In this document: in pieces, positions 1 through 5,078 of the stretch
Layout: each line of letters begins with the position of its first letter
How positions within the stretch are numbered: the first letter of the stretch is position 1
Assembly (NCBI GenBank): GCA_900321955.1
Contig: ONXX01000116.1
Location: 1-8,367 of the forward strand
Direction of reading: 5' to 3'
DNA length: 8,367 nucleotides
Source: an uncultured Bacillota bacterium
GTDB lineage: Bacteria; Bacillota_I; Bacilli_A; Erysipelotrichales; Erysipelotrichaceae
Position numbers and translations under genes: made by a program
The notes under the pieces: model-generated
What the model was told of the DNA's origin: nothing
The model's input: the letters and a program-made list of their open reading frames with translations, nothing else
Database searches by the model: none

Positions 1-371
1 CAATTGCCTTTGATTTCCATGACATCATTTTAGTCCACAGTCAGATCGATTACTTTGATCCGCGCTGCATCCGTGCTTCGATGGGTTCGATCTTCCACAC
101 GAATATTTCCCAATATGAGGATCTCAATTCTTATTTGAATGCCCATAAAGATTACGAGATCTATCCGTTTGTATCAAAATCAGATAGAAAACTTTCTACA
201 CTGGAGCTTCATGATCCATATGCGATTGTGATCTCACAGGATCCGGATATGCTGGATGGTTTATTTGATAACGGCATCAGCATCGAACAGAACACAGAAA
301 AAAAGATGTCGCTGTCCATCCGTTCTTCGATCATCTTGTCATATGCCTATGATCGAAATCGCAGACGGTAG
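1..371 (+). CDS. TrmH/SpoU-family RNA methyltransferase-like protein, 3' part only
   Basis: The frame is open from the window edge (first full codon at base 3) and gives 122 residues, so the N-terminal part is missing. The order of elements follows the C-terminal half of a SpoU knotted methyltransferase. There is a D-I-I-L-V-H strand, then a V/I-D-Y-F-D-P...I-R-A-S-M-G-S block (residues 16-29) typical of TrmH proteins. A Y-A-I-V-I-S-Q-D-P strand follows, and the final helix is M-S-L-S-I-R-S-S-I-I-L-S-Y. In active family members the last two blocks usually read like GNEGxGL and SLNVxxAxxIxLYE. Here the Gly-Asn-Glu is replaced by S-Q-D and the Asn of SLN by Ser, so cofactor binding may be weakened or lost. 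Its last 25 bases overlap the convergent radical SAM gene. Family placement is fairly safe; RNA target and activity are unknown. Confidence 0.7.
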   Translation, partial: IAFDFHDIILVHSQIDYFDPRCIRASMGSIFHTNISQYEDLNSYLNAHKDYEIYPFVSKSDRKLSTLELHDPYAIVISQDPDMLDGLFDNGISIEQNTEKKMSLSIRSSIILSYAYDRNRRR

Positions 372-1006
372 CTGCATCTTTTGCATAGTTCAGGCAAAAT
401 CTTTCTTTGCCGGAAGCCTTCTGTATAATCTTTATATATCTTCGAATCAAGGATGGCCGCCAGGCTTTCCTTTTTTAAATCGCCGATCATCGTATGTGCT
501 TTGGGATCCAGACAGCATAATCCGACTTTTCCTTCATGGTTGATGGCGATCATGTCGATGCCGCCATGGCAGGTCCCCGTATCGGATATATACGGATCAT
601 TGATGTCCGGCCATTTGAAGAAGTCTTCTTCATAAAGGTAGACATTCTTTTTTAACAGATACGAGGAAGACCGTTTTGTTTCTTCAATGCCGAATTGTTT
701 AATCAGTTTGTTTTTATAATCTTTGAGATCTTCGGAAAGGCTTTCTTCGTTATAGAAACGCAGTTCGATATTGAAAGGGTGGTCCTTAGTAATCAAGGCA
801 TCGATCATTTCAAAATAATGATCTTTCTCTTTACAGTGATCGTAGCTGTGTAAGGAGATCGACAGCTTCCTGAGACAAGGATGTTCATCCAGAGTCAGAA
901 AATGATTCAAAAGAGTTCCATTGGTGACAAGCTGCAGCTGAAAGCCTTTCTGATCCAGAATGTTCAGTATTTTTTCAAAATCCGGATGCAGAAGGGGTTC
1001 TCCCAA
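347..1006 (-). CDS. Radical SAM protein, C-terminal fragment with SPASM-like domain
   Basis: The frame is open from 1051, and a TTG at 1006 is the earliest codon usable as a start within it. The TTG is really the Leu of the H-I-L-G-E-P-L-L-H-P motif, so it is unlikely to be a natural start. The fragment contains the GEP motif that contacts the SAM amino group in radical SAM enzymes and a V-T-N-G strand. Its C-terminal cysteine set is Cys146, Cys164-Cys165, Cys208 and Cys211 (numbered from the TTG), spaced as in a SPASM/twitch auxiliary cluster domain. It lacks the SAM-cluster cysteines, which lie in the other frame upstream. Confidence 0.6.
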   Translation of the reverse strand: MGEPLLHPDFEKILNILDQKGFQLQLVTNGTLLNHFLTLDEHPCLRKLSISLHSYDHCKEKDHYFEMIDALITKDHPFNIELRFYNEESLSEDLKDYKNKLIKQFGIEETKRSSSYLLKKNVYLYEEDFFKWPDINDPYISDTGTCHGGIDMIAINHEGKVGLCCLDPKAHTMIGDLKKESLAAILDSKIYKDYTEGFRQRKILPELCKRCSYRLRFRS

Positions 1007-1025
1007 AATGTGAAGATAGATGTAA

Positions 1026-1142
1026 TTACAAAAGGGTTTGATCGATCTGATCTAAAGACATGAAAGAATTTCCTTTCTCATAGGTACAGAAAGGACAGCG
1101 CAGGTTGCATGCATCGGTGATCTCCAGATAAACACGTTTCAT
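1026..1142 (-). CDS. Radical SAM protein, N-terminal fragment (38 aa)
   Basis: The fragment starts MKRVYLEITDACNLRCPFC. Cys12, Cys16 and Cys19 form the CxxxCxxC motif that holds the radical SAM 4Fe-4S cluster. The ATG at 1142-1140 is chosen because an in-frame TAA lies four codons upstream and because members of this family commonly open with a short beta strand just before the cysteine motif. There is no Shine-Dalgarno; a -10 box sits six bases upstream. The frame ends early at TAA 1028-1026, so this piece cannot form a working enzyme by itself. Confidence 0.6.
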   Translation of the reverse strand: MKRVYLEITDACNLRCPFCTYEKGNSFMSLDQIDQTLL

Positions 1143-1148
1143 GAGCTG

Positions 1149-1176
1149 ATTTTATCGCAATTTTTACTGTTTTTAA
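1149..1176 (-). promoter_or_regulatory. Probable promoter of the radical SAM gene
   Basis: On the minus strand TTAAAA (1176-1171) and TAAAAT (1154-1149) are separated by 16 bases. The -10 is followed by exactly six bases and then the ATG at 1142, which would put the transcript start on the A of the start codon (leaderless). A CTGTT-TTT-AACAG dyad at 1167-1179 covers the -35. The -35 is weak (4 of 6 to consensus). Confidence 0.4.
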
Positions 1177-1189
1177 CAGCTAAGTTTTC

Positions 1190-1218
1190 TTGTAAAAAGG
1201 GCTTATTTCATGTAAAAT
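1190..1218 (+). promoter_or_regulatory. Promoter of the riboswitch-ATPase transcript
   Basis: TTGTAA (1190-1195) and TAAAAT (1213-1218) are spaced by 17 bases, close to the sigma-70/SigA consensus. The predicted start, at about 1225, coincides with the first base of the riboswitch P1 stem, which supports both calls. Confidence 0.6.
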
Positions 1219-1224
1219 ATCCGT

Positions 1225-1310
1225 TGTGAGGGAGTAGCTTGCGTATTCGTACGTGTCAAGCCAACAATCTCGGCTTAAAGCCTGGTTTGTCTTAAAAAGC
1301 GAGACTCATG
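1225..1310 (+). promoter_or_regulatory. yybP-ykoY manganese riboswitch aptamer
   Basis: The conserved landmarks are all present. L1 reads GGAGTAGC (1231-1238) right after the P1 5' strand, and L3 reads GCGAGAC (1299-1305) running into the P1 3' strand. P1 pairs TGTGAG (1225-1230) with CTCATG (1305-1310). P2 is GCGTA-TTCG-TACGT (1241-1254). P3 can pair CAAGCC (1257-1262) with GGTTTG (1284-1289) around an inner GGCT/AGCC hairpin. In this family Mn2+ binds between the L1 and L3 loops, and the class is known to control Mn2+ efflux genes, including P-type ATPases such as Lactococcus yoaB. The assignment comes from motif and stem pattern, not a covariance-model search. Confidence 0.85.
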
Positions 1311-1354
1311 TATGACTTCTTGTCGTGCATGAGGCGTATATGTCGGCTCATGCA
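1305..1354 (+). promoter_or_regulatory. Riboswitch expression platform: alternative hairpins
   Basis: Two exclusive stems can form. CTCATGTATGAC (1305-1316) pairs with GTCGTGCATGAG (1322-1333) over 12 positions including two G-U pairs, and this consumes the P1 3' strand. Alternatively TGCATGAG (1326-1333) pairs perfectly over 8 bp with CTCATGCA (1347-1354), which consumes the 5' arm of the terminator. Metal-bound P1 should favour the second stem and so allow read-through. The switch direction is an inference. Confidence 0.7.
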
Positions 1355-1374
1355 TTGTCATGAGTTTTCTTTTT
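1345..1374 (+). terminator. Riboswitch-controlled intrinsic terminator
   Basis: CTCATG (1347-1352) pairs with CATGAG (1359-1364) across a 6-base loop, extended by two G-U pairs at the base. TTTTCTTTTT (1365-1374) follows. The stem is modest, as expected for a switchable attenuator. It ends only a few bases before the ATPase ribosome binding site. Confidence 0.7.
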
Positions 1375-1381
1375 GAAAAGA

Positions 1382-1388
1382 GAGGGAG
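1382..1388 (+). promoter_or_regulatory. Ribosome binding site deciding the ATPase start at 1390
   Basis: GAGGGAG lies immediately upstream of ATG 1390 with very short spacing. It selects 1390 over the in-frame ATG at 1360, which sits inside the terminator stem. Confidence 0.55.
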
Positions 1389-1389
1389 T

Positions 1390-2931
1390 ATGAACAATAA
1401 GTATTATTTAGAAGAAACCTCCGAAGTCTTAAAACAGCTGAATACGACAGAAAACGGTTTGACTTCTGCCGAAGCTGCAGCAAGACTGGAGAAGAACGGG
1501 AAAAACAAACTGAAAGAAGCTGAAAAGACCCCGTTATGGAAACGTTTTATCGATTCGATCTCTGACCCGATGATCATCATGCTGCTGGTGGCAGCCGCAA
1601 TTCAGGCATTCGTCAATGTTCTAGAAATGAAAGACGGTTTCAAGATCGGCGACTTCGCTGATGTCATCGTCATCATGGCAGTCGTCATCATCAACACGAT
1701 CATGTCTCTGATTCAGGAAGCCAAGGCAGAAGATGCCATGGATGCCCTGATGCAGATGACGGCATCGACTTCCAAGGTTCTGCGTGACGGCGAAATGGTC
1801 GTTATCAAATCGGAAGATATCGTTTTAGGTGATGTCATCATTTATGAAGCAGGTGACACGGTTCCGGCCGACTGCCGTATTCTGGAATCCCATTCCTTAA
1901 AATCGGAAGAAGCTGCATTAACCGGCGAATCTGTTCCGGTCAATAAGGATGTTGATACACTGATGCTTCAGGAAGGTAAAGACGATGTCACATTAGGTGA
2001 CCGCCGCAATATGCTCTACAATGGTTCGACTGTCGTATATGGACGAGGCAGAGCTGTTGTTGTCGCAACCGGTATGGATACCGAAATGGGTAAGATTGCC
2101 GATGCTTTGACGCTGGCGGAAAAAGAACTGACGCCGTTACAGAAGAAGATGTCAGAGCTTTCTGCTTTCTTAACAAAACTTGTCTTATGGATCTGCGTCA
2201 TCGTCTTTATGGTCGGCGTTGTTGAAACCATTTTAGTTTCCGATCAGAAATTCTCACTTAACTTATTAGGCAGCACTGTTCTTGATACTTTCGTCGCTGC
2301 GATCGCTCTGGCTGTTGCCGCCATTCCTGAAGGCTTGCCAGCTGTTGTCACCATCATCCTTTCGATCGGTGTCTCTGCTATGGCGAAGCGTCAGGCTTTG
2401 ATTCGTAAGCTGACAGCTGTTGAAACCTTAGGCTGTACAAATATCATCTGTACGGATAAGACCGGCACCTTGACACAAAACAAGATGACCGTTGTCGATA
2501 CCTATACAGTTGATAAGCAACTCCTGGCTACCGCAATGGCTTTATGTTCCGATGCGGAAATCAAGCCGGGTGAGAATTCTTCCGTTGGTGAACCGACCGA
2601 GGCCGCCTTAGTCAATTACGCCAATTCCATCGGTTTGCCGAAATATGAATTAAAAGAAAAATACGAACGTGTTGGTGAAGCGCCGTTTGATTCCAACCGT
2701 AAGATGATGTCAACCATTCATACGTATGAAAAAGGTTATATCCAGTTCACCAAGGGTGCTTTGGATGTCATGCTGGATAAGTGCACGATGTATCTCACCG
2801 ATAAGGGCGAGATCCCGATGACTGAGAAGCTCAAAGAGGAAATCGTCACTAAGAATAAAGAAGTTGCTTCCAAGGCTCTGCGTGTACTTTGCGCCGCTTA
2901 TAATACGATTTGGTCTTCATCGGTTTCGTAG
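1390..2931 (+). CDS. P-type ATPase fragment 1: M1-M4, actuator, phosphorylation site, N domain
   Basis: The fragment has 513 residues from ATG 1390. An N-terminal cation-ATPase domain (Y-L-E-E...L-N-T-T-E-N-G-L-T) precedes M1 and M2. The actuator TGES loop lies at residues 178-181. M4 carries the cation-binding PEGLP at 313-317, the arrangement of the calcium-pump family. The phosphorylated aspartate is Asp356 in DKTGTLT, and the nucleotide-binding KGA starts at Lys455. The last true residues are about K-A-L-R-V-L-C-A-A-Y. The following N-T-I-W-S-S-S-V-S is out-of-frame tail before TAG at 2929. Translation of this piece alone would yield no transport path, because M5-M10 are missing. Confidence 0.7.
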   Translation: MNNKYYLEETSEVLKQLNTTENGLTSAEAAARLEKNGKNKLKEAEKTPLWKRFIDSISDPMIIMLLVAAAIQAFVNVLEMKDGFKIGDFADVIVIMAVVIINTIMSLIQEAKAEDAMDALMQMTASTSKVLRDGEMVVIKSEDIVLGDVIIYEAGDTVPADCRILESHSLKSEEAALTGESVPVNKDVDTLMLQEGKDDVTLGDRRNMLYNGSTVVYGRGRAVVVATGMDTEMGKIADALTLAEKELTPLQKKMSELSAFLTKLVLWICVIVFMVGVVETILVSDQKFSLNLLGSTVLDTFVAAIALAVAAIPEGLPAVVTIILSIGVSAMAKRQALIRKLTAVETLGCTNIICTDKTGTLTQNKMTVVDTYTVDKQLLATAMALCSDAEIKPGENSSVGEPTEAALVNYANSIGLPKYELKEKYERVGEAPFDSNRKMMSTIHTYEKGYIQFTKGALDVMLDKCTMYLTDKGEIPMTEKLKEEIVTKNKEVASKALRVLCAAYNTIWSSSVS

Positions 2932-3704
2932 GAATGATCGACCCTTGCCGTCAGGAAGTCTACGATGCGATCAAGCAGTGCCGCAGTGCCGGCATTAAGC
3001 CGATCATGATTACCGGTGACCACAAGGATACTGCGGTTGCTATCGGTAAGGATCTGGGCATCATCGAAGATGAAGCACAGGCCATTGAAGGTCATGAACT
3101 GGATAAGTATTCCGATGAAGAGATGATCGATGTTGTCACCAAGTATTCGGTATACGCCCGCGTTCAGCCGGAACATAAGACAAAGATCGTCAACGCCTGG
3201 AAGGCAAGAAATAAAGTTACTGCCATGACAGGTGATGGTGTCAACGATGCACCATCCATCAAGTCTGCCGATATCGGTATCGGTATGGGTATTACCGGTA
3301 CAGATGTTACCAAGTCTGTTGCCGATATGGTTCTGGCAGACGATAACTTTGCGACCATCGTCAACGCAGTTGAAGAAGGCCGTAAGATTTATGACAACGT
3401 CTGCAAGGTCATTCAGTTCCAGTTATCTACAAACCTCTGTGAAGTCATCATCATGTTTGTCGCTTCCTTATTGAACTTCACCATCCTGACTCCGGTTCAT
3501 CTGCTGTGGGTCAACATGGTCACTGACTCTTTACCGGGTCTGGCCTTAGGTATGGAGAAGGCAGAAGGCGATGTCATGACCAGAAAACCGAGAAATGCCT
3601 CTGACGGCGTCTTCGCACACGGTGCAGGTGTTGATATGGTATGGCAGGGTATGGATTCTTCGGTGCAAAGAACTGCCCAAACGCAATCGCGATGGCTTTC
3701 TTGA
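2910..3704 (+). CDS. P-type ATPase fragment 2: P-domain C half, M5-M6
   Basis: The frame is open from 2904. The TTG at 2910 is the first codon that could serve as a start, although it is really the Leu of D-L-V-F-I-G-F-V-G-M-I-D-P. The fragment contains TGDHKDTA (from 3012) and MTGDGVNDAP (from 3225), the hinge motif that binds Mg2+ in the P domain. M6 contains L-L-W-V-N-M-V-T-D-S-L-P-G-L-A-L-G, with the Asn and Asp that bind cation in calcium pumps. The genuine sequence runs to about D-M-V-W-Q-G (near 3650). The final S-S-V-Q-R-T-A-Q-T-Q-S-R-W-L-S is frame-shifted nonsense. Confidence 0.6.
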   Translation: MVFIGFVGMIDPCRQEVYDAIKQCRSAGIKPIMITGDHKDTAVAIGKDLGIIEDEAQAIEGHELDKYSDEEMIDVVTKYSVYARVQPEHKTKIVNAWKARNKVTAMTGDGVNDAPSIKSADIGIGMGITGTDVTKSVADMVLADDNFATIVNAVEEGRKIYDNVCKVIQFQLSTNLCEVIIMFVASLLNFTILTPVHLLWVNMVTDSLPGLALGMEKAEGDVMTRKPRNASDGVFAHGAGVDMVWQGMDSSVQRTAQTQSRWLS

Positions 3705-4012
3705 CTGTCAACTTTGCCGAGATCTGCTGTGCTATCAACTTACGTTCACAGCATAAGTCAATCTTCTCCAAAGATATGATGAAGAATTTCAACTGGTGGC
3801 TCTTTGGCGCTGTTATCGTAACTGTAGCAATCACGCTTTCAGCGATCTATGTGCCTGGTCTTTGCCAAGTATTCGGTATTCAGGAAGGTTCCTTCCAGAC
3901 CAATGAACTGCTGATCTGCATCTTCCTTGCTTTAACGACATTCCCTGCGTTTGAGCTTGGCAAGATGATCAGAAGACATTCGATGAATACTAGAAGACGT
4001 CCGATTCACTAA
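3641..4012 (+). CDS. P-type ATPase fragment 3: M8-M10 and C-terminus
   Basis: The frame is open from 3635. From G-Y-G-F-F-G-A-K-N-C-P-N-A-I-A-M-A-F-L-T-V-N-F-A-E onward it matches the M8 region of bacterial calcium pumps. It continues through the S-I-F-S-K-D-M-M-K-N-F-N-W-W-L loop and two further membrane segments to a short basic tail, R-R-H-S-M-N-T-R-R-R-P-I-H. The ATG at 3641 overlaps the M-V-W-Q-G codons of fragment 2 in another frame and is not a credible native start. No ribosome binding site is visible. Confidence 0.6.
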   Translation: MAGYGFFGAKNCPNAIAMAFLTVNFAEICCAINLRSQHKSIFSKDMMKNFNWWLFGAVIVTVAITLSAIYVPGLCQVFGIQEGSFQTNELLICIFLALTTFPAFELGKMIRRHSMNTRRRPIH

Positions 4013-4024
4013 AATCAAAAATAA

Positions 4025-4071
4025 GACTTCTCTTTTCTGAAATTCAGGAAAAGGGAAGTCTTTTTCTTTTT
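4025..4071 (+). terminator. Intrinsic terminator after the ATPase gene
   Basis: A long stem runs from GACTTC (4025-4030) to GAAGTC (4055-4060). Its inner CTTTTC/GAAAAG and CTG/CAG pairs leave one bulged base around an AAATT loop. TTTTTCTTTTT (4061-4071) follows. The A-rich bases before it could give some activity on the minus strand as well. Confidence 0.85.
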
Positions 4072-4118
4072 GGACTGAAAGGAAGTTTCACGATACGGGG
4101 AGTCCTGTTTATTGATAT

Positions 4119-4135
4119 ATTTACATTTTGTAAAT
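4119..4135. other. Intergenic dyad ATTTACA-TTT-TGTAAAT
   Basis: This is a perfect 7-bp inverted repeat with a 3-base centre, operator-like in size. The gap around it (about 4072-4267) holds no gene I can support. The dyad could also supply a weak -35 for a plus-strand transcript, so its role is undetermined. Confidence 0.3.
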
Positions 4136-4209
4136 GACGCCTATATCTATCCTATCCTCTTTGTTGCGATTATTCGCAGATCCAGATCGCGGAGCCATTC
4201 TCTTTGAAT

Positions 4210-4246
4210 TTCTTCCTGGCTTGAATTGATTTCAGTCCAGGAAGAA
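4210..4246. repeat. Perfect 10-bp inverted repeat (strong hairpin)
   Basis: TTCTTCCTGG (4210-4219) pairs with CCAGGAAGAA (4237-4246). The inner bases CT(T)GAA and TTCAG extend the stem with one bulge. Neither side has a real T-run, so it is not an ordinary terminator. It could stabilise an RNA 3' end or belong to a small RNA. Confidence 0.5.
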
Positions 4247-4267
4247 TCTTCTTATTCTTACTTTTAT

Positions 4268-4298
4268 AAAAAAAGGCAGTGTGATATATAAACACTGC
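4268..4298 (-). terminator. Intrinsic terminator of ttcA
   Basis: Read on the minus strand, GCAGTGT (4298-4292) pairs with ACACTGC (4282-4276). After one C there are seven T (4274-4268). It starts five bases after the ttcA stop codon. On the plus strand the same hairpin is followed by TTTTC, so it may be weakly bidirectional. Confidence 0.85.
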
Positions 4299-4302
4299 TT
4301 TT

Positions 4303-5046
4303 CTAATCCATGTTTTTGAAGTAAAGATTGAGCTTTTCCCTATTGTAGAGAGATAAAAGGAAATTCTCTTTGGCTTGGGGATATTCATGATAGAGGCTGT
4401 GAAGCATTTTCTTGATATCCGCTCTTTTGGTATAACCGTCATTTGGGCAGCCGGAAGAAATGATGGGGATCTCCAATTGCCGGCAGGTCTTGGCGATATC
4501 TGATTCAAAGGAAAGACAGAATGGTCTTATAAATGTCGTATCGGAATGATCAAGATACATCTTCGGATCAAAGGTGGCGATACGGCCGCCGTAGATCATA
4601 TTCATGACCAGTGTCTCAATCGCATCATCCGCATGATGGGCAAAAGCAACTTTGTTGCAACCCAATTTCTTTGCGGCCTTAATGACCGCACCTTTCTTCA
4701 ATGTTGAACAAAGTGAACAGTCGATCTTTTCCTTATGCAGATTCAATTTTAAGATATCGGCGATCTTAGAATCTTCATGATAGATATTCAGATCATACTG
4801 TTTGAACCAGTCGAAAAGGGGCGTCATATCATCTTCACCGAAATTGAGATCGATATGGATGCCGTAAAGCTCGAACGACTTATGATACGTGTTCTCATAT
4901 AAGAAACGATACAGGTACATTGTATACAGCAGTAAAGAGGAATCTTTGCCTCCGGATAAGCCGATGGCGATCTTGTCTTTATCTTCGATCAGATGGAACA
5001 TGGAATCGGCTTTTCTGACCTGTGCGAGTATTTTTTTCATTGCCAT
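4303..5046 (-). CDS. ttcA: TtcA-family tRNA 2-thiocytidine synthase (PP-loop ATPase)
   Basis: TtcA enzymes adenylate C32 in certain tRNAs and replace its oxygen with sulfur, using ATP and a 4Fe-4S cluster in the cytoplasm. This 247-residue protein has the PP-loop SGGKDS at residues 31-36. Cluster cysteines are in C-S-L-C (Cys110, Cys113) plus a single Cys200 in S-S-G-C-P, the CxxC-plus-one pattern of TtcA. A-H-H-A-D-D-A-I-E-T is also typical of the family. I chose ATG 5046 (MAMKKIL) over the in-frame ATG at 5076 because a TATAAT box lies six bases before 5046, which would leave the upstream codons untranscribed, and because homologues begin near this point. It is divergent from truB and convergent with the ATPase. 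Some Firmicute relatives of TtcA lack a tested substrate, so the exact base modified is inferred. Confidence 0.85.
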   Translation of the reverse strand: MAMKKILAQVRKADSMFHLIEDKDKIAIGLSGGKDSSLLLYTMYLYRFLYENTYHKSFELYGIHIDLNFGEDDMTPLFDWFKQYDLNIYHEDSKIADILKLNLHKEKIDCSLCSTLKKGAVIKAAKKLGCNKVAFAHHADDAIETLVMNMIYGGRIATFDPKMYLDHSDTTFIRPFCLSFESDIAKTCRQLEIPIISSGCPNDGYTKRADIKKMLHSLYHEYPQAKENFLLSLYNREKLNLYFKNMD

Positions 5047-5052
5047 GTCATC

Positions 5053-5058
5053 ATTATA
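5053..5058 (-). promoter_or_regulatory. -10 box of ttcA, leaderless start
   Basis: A perfect TATAAT on the minus strand is followed by GATGAC and then ATG 5046. The -35 region (about 5075-5082) is poor and falls on the truB start codon. No Shine-Dalgarno is present. Confidence 0.6.
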
Positions 5059-5063
5059 TAACA

Positions 5064-5072
5064 TGTTATAAT
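5064..5072 (+). promoter_or_regulatory. Extended -10 promoter of the truB cluster, leaderless start
   Basis: TGT-TATAAT (5064-5072) is an extended -10, followed by six bases and ATG 5079. Its -35 region (about 5043-5050) is weak and lies inside the first codons of ttcA. A TATAACATGTTATA palindrome (5057-5070) overlaps both this box and the ttcA box. Confidence 0.65.
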
Positions 5073-5078
5073 GCATGT

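Larger units (their letters stand above)
347..1142 (-). pseudogene. Radical SAM/SPASM-domain protein, frameshifted
   Basis: This minus-strand gene reads as one radical SAM protein only across a frame change. The first 38 codons (1142 down to a TAA at 1028-1026) carry the CxxxCxxC cluster motif. The remaining protein continues in another frame, open from 1051 down to the TAG at 349-347, and carries GEPLLHP and a C-terminal Cys-rich SPASM-like region. The lesion must lie at about 1029-1051, where GATC repeats in near tandem. The residues at the join (MSLDQI then KPFCNYIYLHILGEP) are a few shorter than I remember for homologues, so a small deletion of 3k+2 bases, or a one-base insertion, fits. 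The family uses a 4Fe-4S cluster to cleave S-adenosylmethionine. With a SPASM domain it often modifies peptides or matures enzymes, but no partner is visible here. A true pseudogene and a sequence error are both possible. Confidence 0.75.
1390..4012 (+). pseudogene. PMCA-type cation (Ca2+/Mn2+) P-type ATPase, two frameshifts
   Basis: Joined across two frame changes, this is a full-length P2-type ATPase of about 874 codons, near the 870-900 usual for bacterial PMCA-like calcium pumps. Such pumps export divalent cations across the cytoplasmic membrane at the cost of ATP. The manganese riboswitch directly upstream argues that Mn2+ is a physiological substrate. Frame one ends at 2931, frame two opens at 2904, and frame three opens at 3635 and ends at 4012. 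At both joins the protein is shorter than I expect from the family: a linker is missing between the N and P domains, and most of M7 is missing. Each lesion therefore looks like a deletion of 3k+1 bases, not a one-base slip. No other stop or damaged motif is seen, so inactivation is recent, strain-specific, or an assembly artefact. Confidence 0.75.

Noticed and set aside
256..543. 95-codon plus-strand open frame
   Set aside because: It overlaps the TrmH-like gene in another frame and runs antisense to the radical SAM gene. It shows no family features.
1167..1179. CTGTT-TTT-AACAG as an intrinsic terminator
   Set aside because: The stem is 5 bp of A/T-rich sequence with no T-run after it on either strand. 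It overlaps the putative -35, so at most it could be an operator.
1360..1389. Earlier in-frame ATG for the ATPase at 1360
   Set aside because: It lies inside the 3' arm of the riboswitch terminator, has no ribosome binding site, and adds ten residues not expected in the family. ATG 1390 has GAGGGAG before it.
4119..4135. CopY/BlaI-type operator (TACAnnTGTA)
   Set aside because: The dyad has a 3-base rather than 2-base centre, and no copper or beta-lactam gene lies nearby. It is kept only as an unassigned dyad.
4170..4508. 112-codon open frame on the minus strand
   Set aside because: Two thirds of it lies inside ttcA in another frame. The rest covers a terminator and hairpin, and the translation shows no family features.
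5047..5076. Longer ttcA start at 5076
   Set aside because: The extra codons cover the -10 box of ttcA itself, so they would not be transcribed from that promoter. Family N-termini match MAMKKIL at 5046.
5022..5078. Longer truB start at 5022
   Set aside because: The added residues are the reverse of the ttcA start and promoter. The family N-terminus begins at about 5079.
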